Shown here: piece after piece, positions 16,546-26,505 of the stretch
Layout of the letters: every line of letters starts with the position of its first letter
How positions within the stretch are numbered: position 1 is the stretch's first letter
Assembly: GCF_918698155.1 (NCBI RefSeq)
Contig: NZ_CAKKLX010000016.1
Coordinates: 1 to 64,000 of the forward strand
DNA from: Roseomonas sp. CECT 9278
Lineage (GTDB): Bacteria > Pseudomonadota > Alphaproteobacteria > Acetobacterales > Acetobacteraceae
Direction of reading: 5' to 3'
Length of the DNA stretch: 64,000 nt
Notes under the pieces: model-generated
Told to the model about the DNA's origin: nothing
Seen by the model: the letters and a program-made list of their open reading frames with translations, nothing else
Database searches by the model: none
Translations under genes and position numbers: made by a program

Positions 16546-17496
16546 TCAGCGGCCCTGTGCGGTCCCGGCATGCCTGCCACAGGCGAGGACCGCCGCCGCC
16601 AGGTCCTCGCCGGCCCAGCCGACCGACTTGAAGACCGTCACTTCCTCCGCGTCGCGGCGGCCCGGATGCGTGCCGCGGCACAGTTCCGCCAGGTCGGCGG
16701 CGATGCGGTCCGCGCCGATCGCGCCCTCGGCGATGGCCTGCACGATGTCGCCGGCCTCGGCCAGGGCGCCGGCGCGCGTGTCCACCACCAGCGTGGCGCG
16801 CGCCAGCAGCGCGCCGTCGCTCTCGCGCATGTCGCGGCGATAGGCGCCGACCAGGTCGACATGCGTTCCCGGCGCGACATCGGCCCCGCGGACCAGCGGA
16901 ACGGCTGACAGCGTGGCGGCAGAGACGATGTCCGCCGCCGCCGGGTCGGGCCGGTCGACCGCGCGGGCGGGCAGGCCCTCATCCGCCAGGGAGGCCGCCA
17001 GGCGGGCCGCGTTGCGCGCCGTGGGCGACCAGATGGCGATGTCGGTCAGCGGGAAGCGCGCCGCATAGCCCTCGGCCAGGGCGCGGGCCACCTTGCCGCT
17101 GCCCAGCAGCAGCAGGCGCCGGCTGTCCGGCCGCGCCAGGAATCGCGCCGCCAGCAGGCTGGCCGCGGCGGTGCGCCGGTCGGTCAGTTCGCCGCCATCC
17201 AGCAATGCCAGCGGCGCGCCGGTCGCGGCATCGGACAGCAGGTAGGCGGCATGGACCGCGGGTTCGCCACGTGCCGCATTGCCGGGTGCCACATGCACGA
17301 TCTTCACCCCGGTATGCCCGCCGGCGCGCCAGGCGGGCATCAGCAGCAGGGTGTTCTCGGCGCCGCCGGCGCCGGGCATGGCATGGCGGTGGCGCAGCGG
17401 CGCCTCGCAGCCCTCCCGGAACATCGCCGCCAGCGCATCGACCAGCGCATCCCAGGGCAGGGCGGCACGCAGCGCGGCGCGGTCGAGATGGAGCAT
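16546..17496 (-). CDS. Ornithine cyclodeaminase/mu-crystallin family NAD(P)-dependent enzyme
   Basis: This 316-residue cytoplasmic enzyme belongs to the OCD/alanine-dehydrogenase/mu-crystallin family. Members convert ornithine to proline or interconvert imino and amino acids. It shows GVKIVHVAPGN near residue 70, LLDGGELTDRRTAAASLLAARFL (substrate and cofactor contacts), the Rossmann motif LLLLGSGKVARALAEGY, THVDLVGAYRRDMRE and the C-terminal DAEEVTVFKSVGWAGEDLA. Start ATG 17496 is used; the frame is open further upstream but turns non-protein-like. The neighbouring divergent aap importer would fit a role in amino-acid use. The exact substrate cannot be read. Confidence 0.88.
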   Translation of the reverse strand: MLHLDRAALRAALPWDALVDALAAMFREGCEAPLRHRHAMPGAGGAENTLLLMPAWRAGGHTGVKIVHVAPGNAARGEPAVHAAYLLSDAATGAPLALLDGGELTDRRTAAASLLAARFLARPDSRRLLLLGSGKVARALAEGYAARFPLTDIAIWSPTARNAARLAASLADEGLPARAVDRPDPAAADIVSAATLSAVPLVRGADVAPGTHVDLVGAYRRDMRESDGALLARATLVVDTRAGALAEAGDIVQAIAEGAIGADRIAADLAELCRGTHPGRRDAEEVTVFKSVGWAGEDLAAAVLACGRHAGTAQGR

Positions 17497-17698
17497 GCCT
17501 GGCGTTCCCCGACGGATGGGTGCCCAGGTTTGCCTGTCCGGCCCGGGCTTTGCTAGGCCCTTCCCCCCGGATGGCCTGCGCCTGCGGGCAGGGCGGATGG
17601 GAATGCGTTGATCCCCGCCCTGCCGTGGCGCAGCATGGTCGCCGGGATCAAGGAACGCCCCCGGGCCGGCCGGCCGGGGTGCCAATGGGAGAGATGCA

Positions 17699-18751
17699 GT
17701 GACTGCAACATCACGGTTCAATTTCCTGCGCCTGGCGGGGGCCGCCGCGGTCGCGGCGGTGGTTTCGCTGCCGGCCCTCGCGCAGCAGCCGGCGGCGCCG
17801 AGCGGCACGACGATCGATGCCATCCGCGCGCGCGGCACGCTGATCTGCGGCGTGAACACCGGCCTGGCGGGCTTTGCCCAGCCGGACAGCCAGGGCGTGT
17901 GGCGCGGCTTCGATGCCGACTATTGCCGCGCCGTCGCGATCGCGCTGTTCAACGACGCGAACCGCGTGCGCTTCGTGCCCACCACCGCGCAGAACCGCTT
18001 CACCGCGCTGCAGTCGGGCGAAGTGGACATGCTGTCGCGCAACACGACCTGGACGCTGTCGCGCGACACCTCGCTCGGCTTCGATTTCACCGGCATCAAC
18101 TTCTATGACGGCCAGGGCTTCATGGTGAAGCGCTCGCTGGGCGTGAATGCCGCGCGCGACCTGAACGGCGCGACCATCTGCGTGCAGCCCGGCACCACCA
18201 CCGAGCAGAACCTGACCGACTGGGCGCGCGCCAACCGCGTGCAGTTCCAGCCGGTGGTGATCGAACGGCTCGAGGAAGTGGTCGCCGCCTATGTCGCGGG
18301 CCGCTGCGATGCCTTTACCACCGACGTGTCCGGCCTGGCCGCCACGCGGTCGGCCCAGCCGCGCCCGGCCGACCACGTCATCCTGCCCGACGTGATCAGC
18401 AAGGAGCCGCTGGGGCCGCTCGTGCGCCACGGCGACCAGCGCTTCGCGGACCTGGTGCGCTGGGTGCATTTCGGCCTGGTCGGCGCCGAGGAATTCGGCA
18501 TCACCGCGGCCAATGTCGAGGAAGCCGCGCGCACCGACGCCCGCCCGGAAGTCCAGCGCATGCTGGGCCGCAACGGAGATCTCGGGCAGATGCTGGGCGT
18601 CGACAATGCCTGGATGGCGCGCATCATCCGCGGCCTGGGCAATTACGGCGAGATCTATGCGCGCAACCTGGAGCCGATCGGCATTCCGCGTGGGCGCAAT
18701 GCGCTCTGGACCGCGGCCGGCGGCCTGCAGTACGCGCCGCCCTTCCGCTGA
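17699..18751 (+). CDS. aapJ: General L-amino-acid ABC transporter, periplasmic binding protein
   Basis: This 350-residue binding protein has a signal peptide ending in LPALAQ (about residue 29). The AapJ pattern is clear: AIRARGTLICGVNTGLAGFAQPD, WRGFDADYCRAVAIALF, MLSRNTTWTLSRDTSLGFDF, GQGFMVKRSLGV and YGEIYARNLEPIGIPRG. The start is GTG 17699, with GGGAGA at 17688-17693 as ribosome-binding site. In rhizobia Aap takes up a wide range of L-amino acids. It heads the four-gene importer. A 15-bp hairpin right after its stop separates it from the permeases and probably keeps the binding protein in excess. Confidence 0.95.
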   Translation: MTATSRFNFLRLAGAAAVAAVVSLPALAQQPAAPSGTTIDAIRARGTLICGVNTGLAGFAQPDSQGVWRGFDADYCRAVAIALFNDANRVRFVPTTAQNRFTALQSGEVDMLSRNTTWTLSRDTSLGFDFTGINFYDGQGFMVKRSLGVNAARDLNGATICVQPGTTTEQNLTDWARANRVQFQPVVIERLEEVVAAYVAGRCDAFTTDVSGLAATRSAQPRPADHVILPDVISKEPLGPLVRHGDQRFADLVRWVHFGLVGAEEFGITAANVEEAARTDARPEVQRMLGRNGDLGQMLGVDNAWMARIIRGLGNYGEIYARNLEPIGIPRGRNALWTAAGGLQYAPPFR

Positions 18752-18760
18752 GATGACGAC

Positions 18761-18794
18761 CCGCGGGGCAGGGGCGCAGGCCCTTGTCCCGCGG
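18761..18794 (+). promoter_or_regulatory. Intercistronic 15-bp hairpin between aapJ and aapQ
   Basis: CCGCGGGGCAGGGGC pairs with GCCCTTGTCCCGCGG over 15 positions (two G-U wobbles) with the loop GCAG, starting 9 bases after the aapJ stop. Its place after the binding-protein gene fits the known mRNA-stabiliser or partial-terminator role in ABC operons. Confidence 0.65.
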
Positions 18795-18842
18795 CACTTT
18801 CCCGCATCGGGCGGGCAACAGGACAGGTGAGGCAAACAAAAC

Positions 18843-20045
18843 ATGTCCGACGCAAGCGTCGATCCGCGATTCCGGCGCAAACCGCCGCGTCGCCCGCTCC
18901 GGCTTTCATGGTCGGACGAACGGGTGCGCGGGATCGTGTACCAGGTGCTGGTGGTCGCGCTGATCGGGTCGGTGATCTACTGGCTGTGGTCGAACACCGT
19001 CCACAACCTGGAAGTCCGGCGGATCGCGACCGGCTTCGGCTTCCTCAACCGCGAGGCCGGGCTGCCGATCGCCGAGCACCTGATCCCCTACGACCCCACC
19101 GACACCTACCTGCGCGCGCTGACCGTGGGCGTGCTGAACACGCTGAAGGTCGCGGTGGTGGGCATCGTGCTCGCCACCATCCTGGGCACCATCATCGGCA
19201 TCGCGCGGCTGTCGAAGAACTTCCTGGTCTCGAAGATCGCCGCCTTCTATGTCGAGGTGATCCGCGACCTGCCGCTGCTGCTGCAGTTGCTGTTCTGGTA
19301 CACCATCATGCAGGGCCTGCCCGGGCCGCGGCAGGCGCTGCATCCGGTCGAGGGCGTGTTCCTGTCCAACCGCGGGCTGAAGCTGCCGGCGCTGGTGTGG
19401 GAAGGGGCGCATAGCGCGGCGCTGGTCGCGTGCATCGCCGGCATCGTGCTGACCTGGCTCTATGCGCGCAGCGCACGCGCGAAGCAGATGGCCGACGGCC
19501 AGCCGCGCAAGGTCTGGCCGGCGGCGGTCGCGTTGGTGATCGGCCTGCCGCTGCTGGTGTGGCAGGCCATGGGCGCGCCCTGGACGATCGACTGGCCGGC
19601 GCTGCGCGGCTTCAACTTCCAGGGCGGCCTGAATGTCAGCCCGGAATTCGCCGCGCTGCTGATCGGCCTGGTCACCTATACCGCCGGCTTCATCGCCGAG
19701 GTGGTGCGCGCGGGCATCCTGTCGGTCAATCACGGGCAGTGGGAGGCGGCGCAGGCGCTGGGCCTGCGGCACGGGTCGGTGCTGCGGCTGATCGTGATGC
19801 CGCAGGCGCTGCGCGTGATCATCCCGCCGATGACGTCGAACTACCTGAACCTGACGAAGAATTCCTCGCTGGCGGTGGCGATCGGCTACCAGGACATCGT
19901 GTCGATCGCGAACACCACGCTGAACCAGACCGGCCAGGCGATCGAGGGCATCGCCATCATCATGGTGGTCTATCTGACGATCAGCCTGAGCATCAGCCTG
20001 TTCATGAACTGGTACAATGCGCGGATCGCGCTGGTGGAGAGGTGA
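18843..20045 (+). CDS. aapQ: General L-amino-acid ABC transporter permease 1
   Basis: This 400-residue inner-membrane permease is of the His/Glu/Gln type. It has the long AapQ N-terminus with a first TM (IVYQVLVVALIGSVIYWLW), the periplasmic segment RRIATGFGFLNREAGLPI and the BPD core AGILSVNHGQWEAAQALGL followed by IVMPQALRVIIPPMTSNYLNLTKNSSLAVAIGY. The extra-long loop between early TMs is typical of AapQ/BztB and not of ordinary HisQ. It pairs with AapM. Its stop is 4 bases before the aapM ATG. Confidence 0.94.
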   Translation: MSDASVDPRFRRKPPRRPLRLSWSDERVRGIVYQVLVVALIGSVIYWLWSNTVHNLEVRRIATGFGFLNREAGLPIAEHLIPYDPTDTYLRALTVGVLNTLKVAVVGIVLATILGTIIGIARLSKNFLVSKIAAFYVEVIRDLPLLLQLLFWYTIMQGLPGPRQALHPVEGVFLSNRGLKLPALVWEGAHSAALVACIAGIVLTWLYARSARAKQMADGQPRKVWPAAVALVIGLPLLVWQAMGAPWTIDWPALRGFNFQGGLNVSPEFAALLIGLVTYTAGFIAEVVRAGILSVNHGQWEAAQALGLRHGSVLRLIVMPQALRVIIPPMTSNYLNLTKNSSLAVAIGYQDIVSIANTTLNQTGQAIEGIAIIMVVYLTISLSISLFMNWYNARIALVER

Positions 20046-20049
20046 CACC

Positions 20050-21195
20050 ATGAGCGACATCACGCTGAACGCCGCCACCGCGAACCCCGAGGCCGCGCCG
20101 CGCTCCGCGCCGCTGACCGCGGTGGGGCCGATCGCCTGGGCGCGGGCCAACCTGTTCTCGGGCTGGCTGTCCACCGCGGTCACGCTGGTCTGCGCCTACC
20201 TCATCATCCGCGCGGTGATGGGCTTCGTGGACTGGGCCTTCATCAACGCCATCTGGTCGGTGCCGGTGGCGCCGAACGGCGTGGCGCAGACCCAGGCCTG
20301 CCGGGACCTGCACGGCACCGGCGCCTGCTGGGCGGTGGTGACCGAAAAGCACCGCTTCATGCTGTTCGGCACCTACCCGTATGAACAGCACTGGCGCCCG
20401 GCGCTGGTCTGCATCCTGTTCGTGGCGCTGTACATCGTGTCGTCGATGCGCCGCTTCTGGACCATCATGCTGGTGCCGATCTGGATCGGCACGCTCACCG
20501 CGATCGGCATCCTGATGTGGGGCGGCGTGCTGGGCCTGCCCTATGTGCCGCAGGAGCGCTGGGGCGGGCTGCCGATCACGCTCATCCTCGCCACCTTCGG
20601 GCTCGCCTTCGCCTTCCCGCTGTCGATCCTGGTCGCACTCGGGCGGCGGTCGAACCTGCCGGCGATCAAGGTGCTGTGCGTGCTGTATGTCGAACTGATC
20701 CGCGGCGTGCCGCTGATCAGCCTGCTGTTCATGGCCTCCGTCATGTTCCCGCTGTTCCTCCCGGAAGGGATGAACATCGACAAGCTGCTGCGCGCGCAGA
20801 TCGCCATCATCCTGTTCGCGGGCGCGTACCTCGCGGAGGTGGTGCGCGCGGGGCTGCAATCCCTGCCCAAGGGCCAGTACGAGGCCGCCGACGCCATGGG
20901 CCTGTCCTATTGGCAGAAGACCGGCTTCATCATCCTGCCGCAGGCGCTGCGCACGGTGATCCCGCCGCTGGTCAACACCTTCATCGGCTTCTTCAAGGAC
21001 ACGTCGCTGGTGCTGATCATCGGCATCTTCGACCTGCTGACCGCCGGCAAGACCGCCATCGTCGAACCCGCCTGGCAAGGCTTCGGGATCGAGGTCTATG
21101 TCTTCGTCGGCGCGATCTACCTGGTGTTCTGCTTCGCGATGTCGAAATACAGCGCGGGGCTGGAATCCGACCTCAACAAGCACCGCCGAAGGTGA
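20050..21195 (+). CDS. aapM: General L-amino-acid ABC transporter permease 2
   Basis: This 381-residue partner permease has early TMs, a periplasmic loop ([18 protein letters not shown]) and the BPD core [19 protein letters not shown] followed by [32 protein letters not shown], the AapM/BztC signature. ATG 20050 ([10 protein letters not shown]) is preferred over frame extensions to the left, which run into the aapQ 3' end. A short perfect hairpin (21204-21225) follows before the ATPase gene. Confidence 0.94.
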   Translation: MSDITLNAATANPEAAPRSAPLTAVGPIAWARANLFSGWLSTAVTLVCAYLIIRAVMGFVDWAFINAIWSVPVAPNGVAQTQACRDLHGTGACWAVVTEKHRFMLFGTYPYEQHWRPALVCILFVALYIVSSMRRFWTIMLVPIWIGTLTAIGILMWGGVLGLPYVPQERWGGLPITLILATFGLAFAFPLSILVALGRRSNLPAIKVLCVLYVELIRGVPLISLLFMASVMFPLFLPEGMNIDKLLRAQIAIILFAGAYLAEVVRAGLQSLPKGQYEAADAMGLSYWQKTGFIILPQALRTVIPPLVNTFIGFFKDTSLVLIIGIFDLLTAGKTAIVEPAWQGFGIEVYVFVGAIYLVFCFAMSKYSAGLESDLNKHRRR

Positions 21196-21203
21196 TGTCC
21201 GAT

Positions 21204-21225
21204 CGGCACCGGCCTGCCGGTGCCG
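21204..21225 (+). promoter_or_regulatory. Perfect hairpin between aapM and aapP
   Basis: CGGCACCGGC and GCCGGTGCCG are perfect 10-base arms separated by two bases, so the effective stem is 8-9 bp. It begins 8 bases after the aapM stop. It is the second strong hairpin inside this operon and probably tunes expression or stability between cistrons. Confidence 0.55.
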
Positions 21226-21269
21226 ACACTGCGAACGCCTCATCAACGACCTGGGACACGAGAGACAAC

Positions 21270-22064
<795 letters not shown>

Positions 22065-22119
22065 CGGGGCGGGCGCGCCGGACGCCATAGCCATCGCCAT
22101 GGCCCCGGCCATGCGCGGG

Positions 22120-22141
22120 CCGCAATACGGCAGCATTGCGG
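22120..22141 (+). terminator. Hairpin between aapP and kup
   Basis: CCGCAAT and ATTGCGG make a perfect 7-bp stem around an 8-base loop, about 55 bases after the aapP stop. No T-run is present. It is weak evidence for a terminator of the aap operon or a leader structure of kup. Confidence 0.35.
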
Positions 22142-22196
22142 CAGGGGGCGTCGCGGGCCTATGCCTTGCGGCCGTGATGCACTGCAGCGAGGCCCC

Positions 22197-24077
22197 GTGA
22201 CCGCCACCGACGCCAAGACCCGCGCCCTGACGCCCGCCCTCGTGCTCGGGGTACTGGGCGTCGTCTATGGGGATATCGGCACATCGCCGCTCTATGCGCT
22301 GCGCGCCGCGCTGGTGCATTTCACCAGCGGCGGGCTCGAACGCTGGGAGATCCTGGGCATCCTCAGCCTGATCGTCTGGGCGCTGATCCTGACGGTGACG
22401 GTGAAGTACGTCGTGTTCATCCTGCGCGCCGACAACCGTGGCGAGGGCGGGATCCTCGCGCTGATGGCACTGGCCCAGCGCGGGGTCGAGAACGAACGTG
22501 CGCGCTGGACCATCGCGCTGATCGGCATCGTCGGCGCCTGCCTGTTCTTCGGCGACGGCATCATCACGCCGGCCATCTCGGTGCTCTCGGCGGTCGAGGG
22601 CCTGAAGGTCGTCTCGCCGCATTTCGAGGAAGCGGTGATCCCGATCGCGCTGGTCATCCTGCTGGCGCTGTTCCTCGTGCAGTTCACCGGCACCGGGCGG
22701 ATGGGCGCGATCTTCGGGCCCATCTGCGCTGCCTGGTTCGGCGCGCTGGCGCTGCTGGGCTTGTGGGAGGTGGTGCTGCACCCCTCCGTGCTGCTGGCGC
22801 TGTCGCCGCACTACGCCATCCAGTTCTGCCTGGAATACCGCCTGGCCGCCTTCATCGCCTTCGGCTCGGTGGTGCTGGCGGTGACCGGGGCCGAGGCGCT
22901 GTACGCCGACATGGGCCATTTCGGCCGCCACCCGATCCGCTGGGCCTGGCTGTGGCTGGTGCTGCCGGCCCTGACGCTGAACTATCTGGGCCAGGGCGCG
23001 CTGCTGCTGCGCGACCCGAGCGCGATCGAAAACCCCTTCTTCCTGCTCGCCCCCGAATGGTTCCGGCTGCCGCTGGTGTTCCTGGCCACCGCCGCGACCA
23101 TCATCGCCAGCCAGGCGATGATCTCGGGTGCCTACACCATCGCGCGGCAATGCGTGCAACTCGGCTTCATCCCGCGGCTGGAGGTCAAGCACACCAGCGA
23201 GACCGAGGAGGGGCAGATCTACATGCCCCAGGTCAACCTTCTGCTGCTCATCGGCGTTGTCATCCTGGTGCTGTCCTTCCACACCTCGGACAACCTGGCG
23301 GCGGCCTATGGCATCGCGGTGACGGGCACCTTCGTGTGCACGTCGATCCTCGCGATCATTGTCTTCCAGCGGCATTTCGGCTGGGCCTGGGCGGCGTCAG
23401 TCGGCGTGTTCGGGCCGCTGCTGCTGATCGACGTGCTGTTCTTCGCGTCCAACGTGCTCAAGATCCCGCAGGGCGGCTACGTGCCGCTGGTGCTGGGCGC
23501 GGCGCTGTTCGCGATGATGACGACCTGGCATCGCGGGCGGGAATTGCTGTTCGCGCGCTTCCGCCAGGACGGGCTGCCGCTGAAGTCGTTCATCGCGCGC
23601 CTGCCGCAGTCGCGCACGATCCGCGTGCCAGGCACCGCGGTGTTCATGACCAGCCAGGCGGATTTCCTGCCGGGCGCGCTGCTCCATAACCTCAAGCACA
23701 ACAAGGTGCTGCACGAGCGCGTGCTGTTCGTGACCGTGACGAATGAAGGCATTCCCGTGGTCGACCCCGATCGCCGCCGCGTGGTCGAGCAACTGGCCCC
23801 CGACATCCACCGCATCGGCCTGCACTACGGCTTCCAGGAAAGCCCGAACATTCCGAAGGAGCTGGAGGCGCTGCGCGACCTCGGCATCCCCTTCGAACCG
23901 ATGCAGACATCGTACTTCCTGGGCCGCGAGACGGTGGTCGCGGCCGCCGTGCCCAAGATGTCGCGCTGGCGGCAGTGGCTGTTCACGATCATGTCGCGCA
24001 ACGCCGTGCCCGCCACGGAGTTCTTCCGCATACCATCCGACCGCGTGGTCGAATTGGGAGTAAGGGTCGCGATCTGA
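22197..24077 (+). CDS. kup: Low-affinity potassium transporter Kup
   Basis: This K+/H+ symporter of about 626 residues has some twelve membrane segments and a cytoplasmic C-terminal domain. The N-terminus shows the family signature [17 protein letters not shown]. Other landmarks are [69 protein letters not shown] and [30 protein letters not shown] in the C-domain. I prefer GTG 22197, preceded by AGCGAGG; an in-frame ATG at 22161 would add 12 residues. The stop is 2 bases before the next small gene. Confidence 0.94.
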   Translation: MTATDAKTRALTPALVLGVLGVVYGDIGTSPLYALRAALVHFTSGGLERWEILGILSLIVWALILTVTVKYVVFILRADNRGEGGILALMALAQRGVENERARWTIALIGIVGACLFFGDGIITPAISVLSAVEGLKVVSPHFEEAVIPIALVILLALFLVQFTGTGRMGAIFGPICAAWFGALALLGLWEVVLHPSVLLALSPHYAIQFCLEYRLAAFIAFGSVVLAVTGAEALYADMGHFGRHPIRWAWLWLVLPALTLNYLGQGALLLRDPSAIENPFFLLAPEWFRLPLVFLATAATIIASQAMISGAYTIARQCVQLGFIPRLEVKHTSETEEGQIYMPQVNLLLLIGVVILVLSFHTSDNLAAAYGIAVTGTFVCTSILAIIVFQRHFGWAWAASVGVFGPLLLIDVLFFASNVLKIPQGGYVPLVLGAALFAMMTTWHRGRELLFARFRQDGLPLKSFIARLPQSRTIRVPGTAVFMTSQADFLPGALLHNLKHNKVLHERVLFVTVTNEGIPVVDPDRRRVVEQLAPDIHRIGLHYGFQESPNIPKELEALRDLGIPFEPMQTSYFLGRETVVAAAVPKMSRWRQWLFTIMSRNAVPATEFFRIPSDRVVELGVRVAI

Positions 24078-24079
24078 CG

Positions 24080-24451
24080 ATGGGCACATTTGGCATCACG
24101 CTCGTGCTGGCGGCCGGGCCCGGCTCTGCCGACGGCCATCCCGCGCGCCGCTACGAGATCGACCTGGCGCTCGATGCCGCAGGACGACCGGATGCGGCGG
24201 CCTGGGCGGCGGATCCGCGGCCCTGGCGCGCCCGCCGCATCGACCCCGGCGCCGAACCCCTGCAGGGGGACGTGCAGCACGACCCCGACCATGGCTGGTC
24301 GATCCGCTTCTTCGGCACGGCCTCCGAGGGGCCCGACGCGCCCGAGACGCATTTCGACTGCGGCCCCGACCCCGTCCGACCCGGCGAATACGCCACCGTC
24401 GTCGAACCCGACGGGGCGGCCTTCAGCTATCGCGTCGTGGCGGTCGGCTGA
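24080..24451 (+). CDS. Small cytoplasmic protein of unknown function
   Basis: This 123-residue acidic protein starts at ATG 24080, two bases after the kup stop, so it is probably co-transcribed with kup. It reads as compact beta-rich sequence: ITLVLAAGPGSADGHPARRYEIDL, the tract RPDAAAWAADPRPWRARRI, then DVQHDPDHGWSIRFFG, and FSYRVVAVG at the end. There is no signal peptide, membrane segment or recognisable motif. Normal amino-acid balance and the tight spacing support that it is real. I do not recognise a family. Confidence 0.6.
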   Translation: MGTFGITLVLAAGPGSADGHPARRYEIDLALDAAGRPDAAAWAADPRPWRARRIDPGAEPLQGDVQHDPDHGWSIRFFGTASEGPDAPETHFDCGPDPVRPGEYATVVEPDGAAFSYRVVAVG

Positions 24452-24616
24452 ACCGCGCCGCGCGCCGGCCCGGCGCGCGATCGACGACCGCGCGGCTCGC
24501 GCGTCGCGCTGCGCTGCGGCGCGATTAAGGGTTCCAAAACCCGACCTCTGGTGAAGTGCGGTTGTGGCGATGGCGAAGGCCCTCGCTGCCCTCCGACCGC
24601 ATGGATCGAGAACGAC

Positions 24617-25393
24617 GTGAGCACCGGCGACCACATCGCTCCGCAGCCCATCGCCGCGCCGTCGCGCCCGCGGCGCCGCGCCATCATCGGCATCGGCGTC
24701 GGGCTTGCGGCACTCGGCATCGTCGCGGGCATCGGGGCGTTGCGCGGCGGGTCGGCCAGCGCCAGCGCGGCAGCCGACCCGCTGGCGGCGCGTGTCGCGC
24801 GGCTCGAAGCCACGATCGCCGCCGCGCGCGACGAACCGCGCCCGGCCCCGGCGCCGGTCGCCGCCGCCCAGCGCGCCGACCGCTTCATCGCCGCCGCCTT
24901 GCTGCTGCAATCCGCGATCGCCACGCCGCGCCCGTGGCTGCGCGAATACCAGGTCATGGTGGCGCTCGCGCCGACCGGCGCGCTGCCGGCGCCGCTGGCC
25001 GAGGTGCTGCTGAGCCACGCCGGCCGCGGCCTGCCCACCGAAGCCGAACTCCGCGAGCGTTTCGTCAGCCTGGCGCCGCAACTTGCCGCACGCGCGCCGC
25101 GCCAGGGCGATGCGATCGACCAGACCTTCTCGGCGCTGCGCGGCGCCGTCGCCGGCATCGGCCTCGCCGCCCCGCCCGCGCCGTCCGACCAGGAACAGGC
25201 CATCGCCGGCGTCGTGCAGCAGCTGCGCCGGGGCAACCTGGCGGCGGCTGTGGCCGATGCATCCGCGCTGGCACCGTCGCTGCAGCCCCTGCTGGTCGGC
25301 TGGCTGGCCCAGGCCAGCGCGCGACTCGCTGTCGAGCAGGCGGTCCAGGAAACCCTGCTGCGCGCCCTGATGTCCCAGGCGCCGCCGGCATGA
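24617..25393 (+). CDS. Single-TM periplasmic protein, mitofilin/COG4223-like helical domain
   Basis: This protein of about 258 residues has a cytoplasmic start (STGDHIAPQPIAAPSRPRRR), one membrane anchor (AIIGIGVGLAALGIVAGIGAL) and a helical periplasmic domain, including the coiled-coil-like LAARVARLEATIAAAR. The C-terminal part (FIAAALLLQSAIATPRPW, LRRGNLAAAVADASALAPSLQPLL, GWLAQASARLAVEQAV) resembles the alphaproteobacterial mitofilin-like COG4223 proteins. It also resembles the protein encoded at 30533-31276. I chose GTG 24617 because it begins just before the basic segment; a GTG at 24551 would add 22 residues. Its stop overlaps the frame of the next gene (ATGA). Confidence 0.7.
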   Translation: MSTGDHIAPQPIAAPSRPRRRAIIGIGVGLAALGIVAGIGALRGGSASASAAADPLAARVARLEATIAAARDEPRPAPAPVAAAQRADRFIAAALLLQSAIATPRPWLREYQVMVALAPTGALPAPLAEVLLSHAGRGLPTEAELRERFVSLAPQLAARAPRQGDAIDQTFSALRGAVAGIGLAAPPAPSDQEQAIAGVVQQLRRGNLAAAVADASALAPSLQPLLVGWLAQASARLAVEQAVQETLLRALMSQAPPA

Positions 25394-25422
25394 CCCGCCC
25401 CCCATCCAGAACGGAGACTGCC

Positions 25423-26481
25423 TTGCGCCACCTCGTCCTTGGCCTTGCCGCCGGACTTCTCCTGTTCGGCGGTGGTCCCGCCGCCGCACAGGGCACGATG
25501 ACGCTGCGCGACCGCCTCATGATCGTCACCTCCTCCGCCACCATCGGGCTCGGCGAACTGCTGTCCCGCAGCTTCGCCGAACGCTTCGAGGGCGTGGTGC
25601 CGCCGCAGGCGACGCGGCTCGGTTCGGTGCGCGCGATGGAGGCCTTCTGCGCCGGCATCGGCCCGCAGACGCCGGACCTCCTGCTGCTCACGCGCCGGCT
25701 GCCGCGCGCGGTGGTGGAGACCTGCGCCGCCAACGGCGTGCGCGACATCATCGAAGTCCAGCTCGGCCTGGGCGCCGTGGTGCTGGCGGCGCGGCGCGGG
25801 GAGGCGATGCCCGGCCTCACCACCCGCCAGGTCTTCGAGGCGCTCGCCGCCGAGCGCCCGGTCGACGAGGAATTCGTCCCGAACCCGTCGCGCGTCTGGT
25901 CGGATCTCGGCCCCGGGCTGCCGCGCAACGAGATCCGCGTGATCCTTCCCGCCGCCGGCTCCGGCCCGCGCGCCCTGTTCGACGACCTGGTGATGGAGGC
26001 CGGCTGCCGCTACGTGCGCGACATCCGCCTGCTGTTCGAAGCAGCGTATCGCCGCGCCAAGTGCATCACCGCGCGCAACGACGGGCGCGTGGTGAACGTG
26101 CCGTACAACCAGCTGGCGGCGGCGCTGCTCGCGGCACCGCCGGGCACGCTGGGCGCCGTCAGCTTCGAACAGCTGACCGCCAGCGGCGGCAACCTGGTGC
26201 CGGTCGCGCTGGACAGCGTCACGCCGACCATCGCCGCCATCGGCAGCCTGGACTACGAGCAGGCGCGCACCTTCTTCGTCTATGCGAAGCGCCAGCACAG
26301 CCGGAACCAGCAGGGCGTGGGCGTGGTGCGCGGCATCCGCGAGTTCCTGATCGAAAGCGTCAGCGAACATGCCGGCGGCCCCGGCGGCTACCTGGCGGTG
26401 GCCGGACTGGTGCCCCTGGCCCCGGCCGATCGCGCGGCGCAGCGCCGCATCGCCGACGAAGCCCGCCTGATGTCCCGCTGA
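25423..26481 (+). CDS. PstS-like substrate-binding protein without partner transporter
   Basis: This exported protein of about 352 residues has a signal peptide RHLVLGLAAGLLLFGGGPAAAQ. The mature part follows the PBP-like fold of phosphate-binding proteins: LMIVTSSATIGLGELLSRSFAERFEG, TPDLLLLTRRLPRAVVETC, LGLGAVVLAARRGEAMPGLTTRQVFEAL, RVILPAAGSGPRALF and LGAVSFEQLTASGGNLVPVALD. The phosphate-binding residues of true PstS are not obvious. TTG 25423 has ACGGAGA 5 bases upstream; ATG 25390, overlapping the previous stop, is the alternative. No pstCAB genes are near, so it is probably a sensor or structural binding protein of this cluster rather than part of an importer. Confidence 0.75.
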   Translation: MRHLVLGLAAGLLLFGGGPAAAQGTMTLRDRLMIVTSSATIGLGELLSRSFAERFEGVVPPQATRLGSVRAMEAFCAGIGPQTPDLLLLTRRLPRAVVETCAANGVRDIIEVQLGLGAVVLAARRGEAMPGLTTRQVFEALAAERPVDEEFVPNPSRVWSDLGPGLPRNEIRVILPAAGSGPRALFDDLVMEAGCRYVRDIRLLFEAAYRRAKCITARNDGRVVNVPYNQLAAALLAAPPGTLGAVSFEQLTASGGNLVPVALDSVTPTIAAIGSLDYEQARTFFVYAKRQHSRNQQGVGVVRGIREFLIESVSEHAGGPGGYLAVAGLVPLAPADRAAQRRIADEARLMSR

Positions 26482-26505
26482 CCCGCCGCGAAACGGAACC
26501 CCCCC

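Noticed and set aside
22120-22141. c-di-AMP or other riboswitch before kup
   Set aside because: Only one small hairpin is present and none of the conserved junction sequence of the known K+-related riboswitches can be seen.
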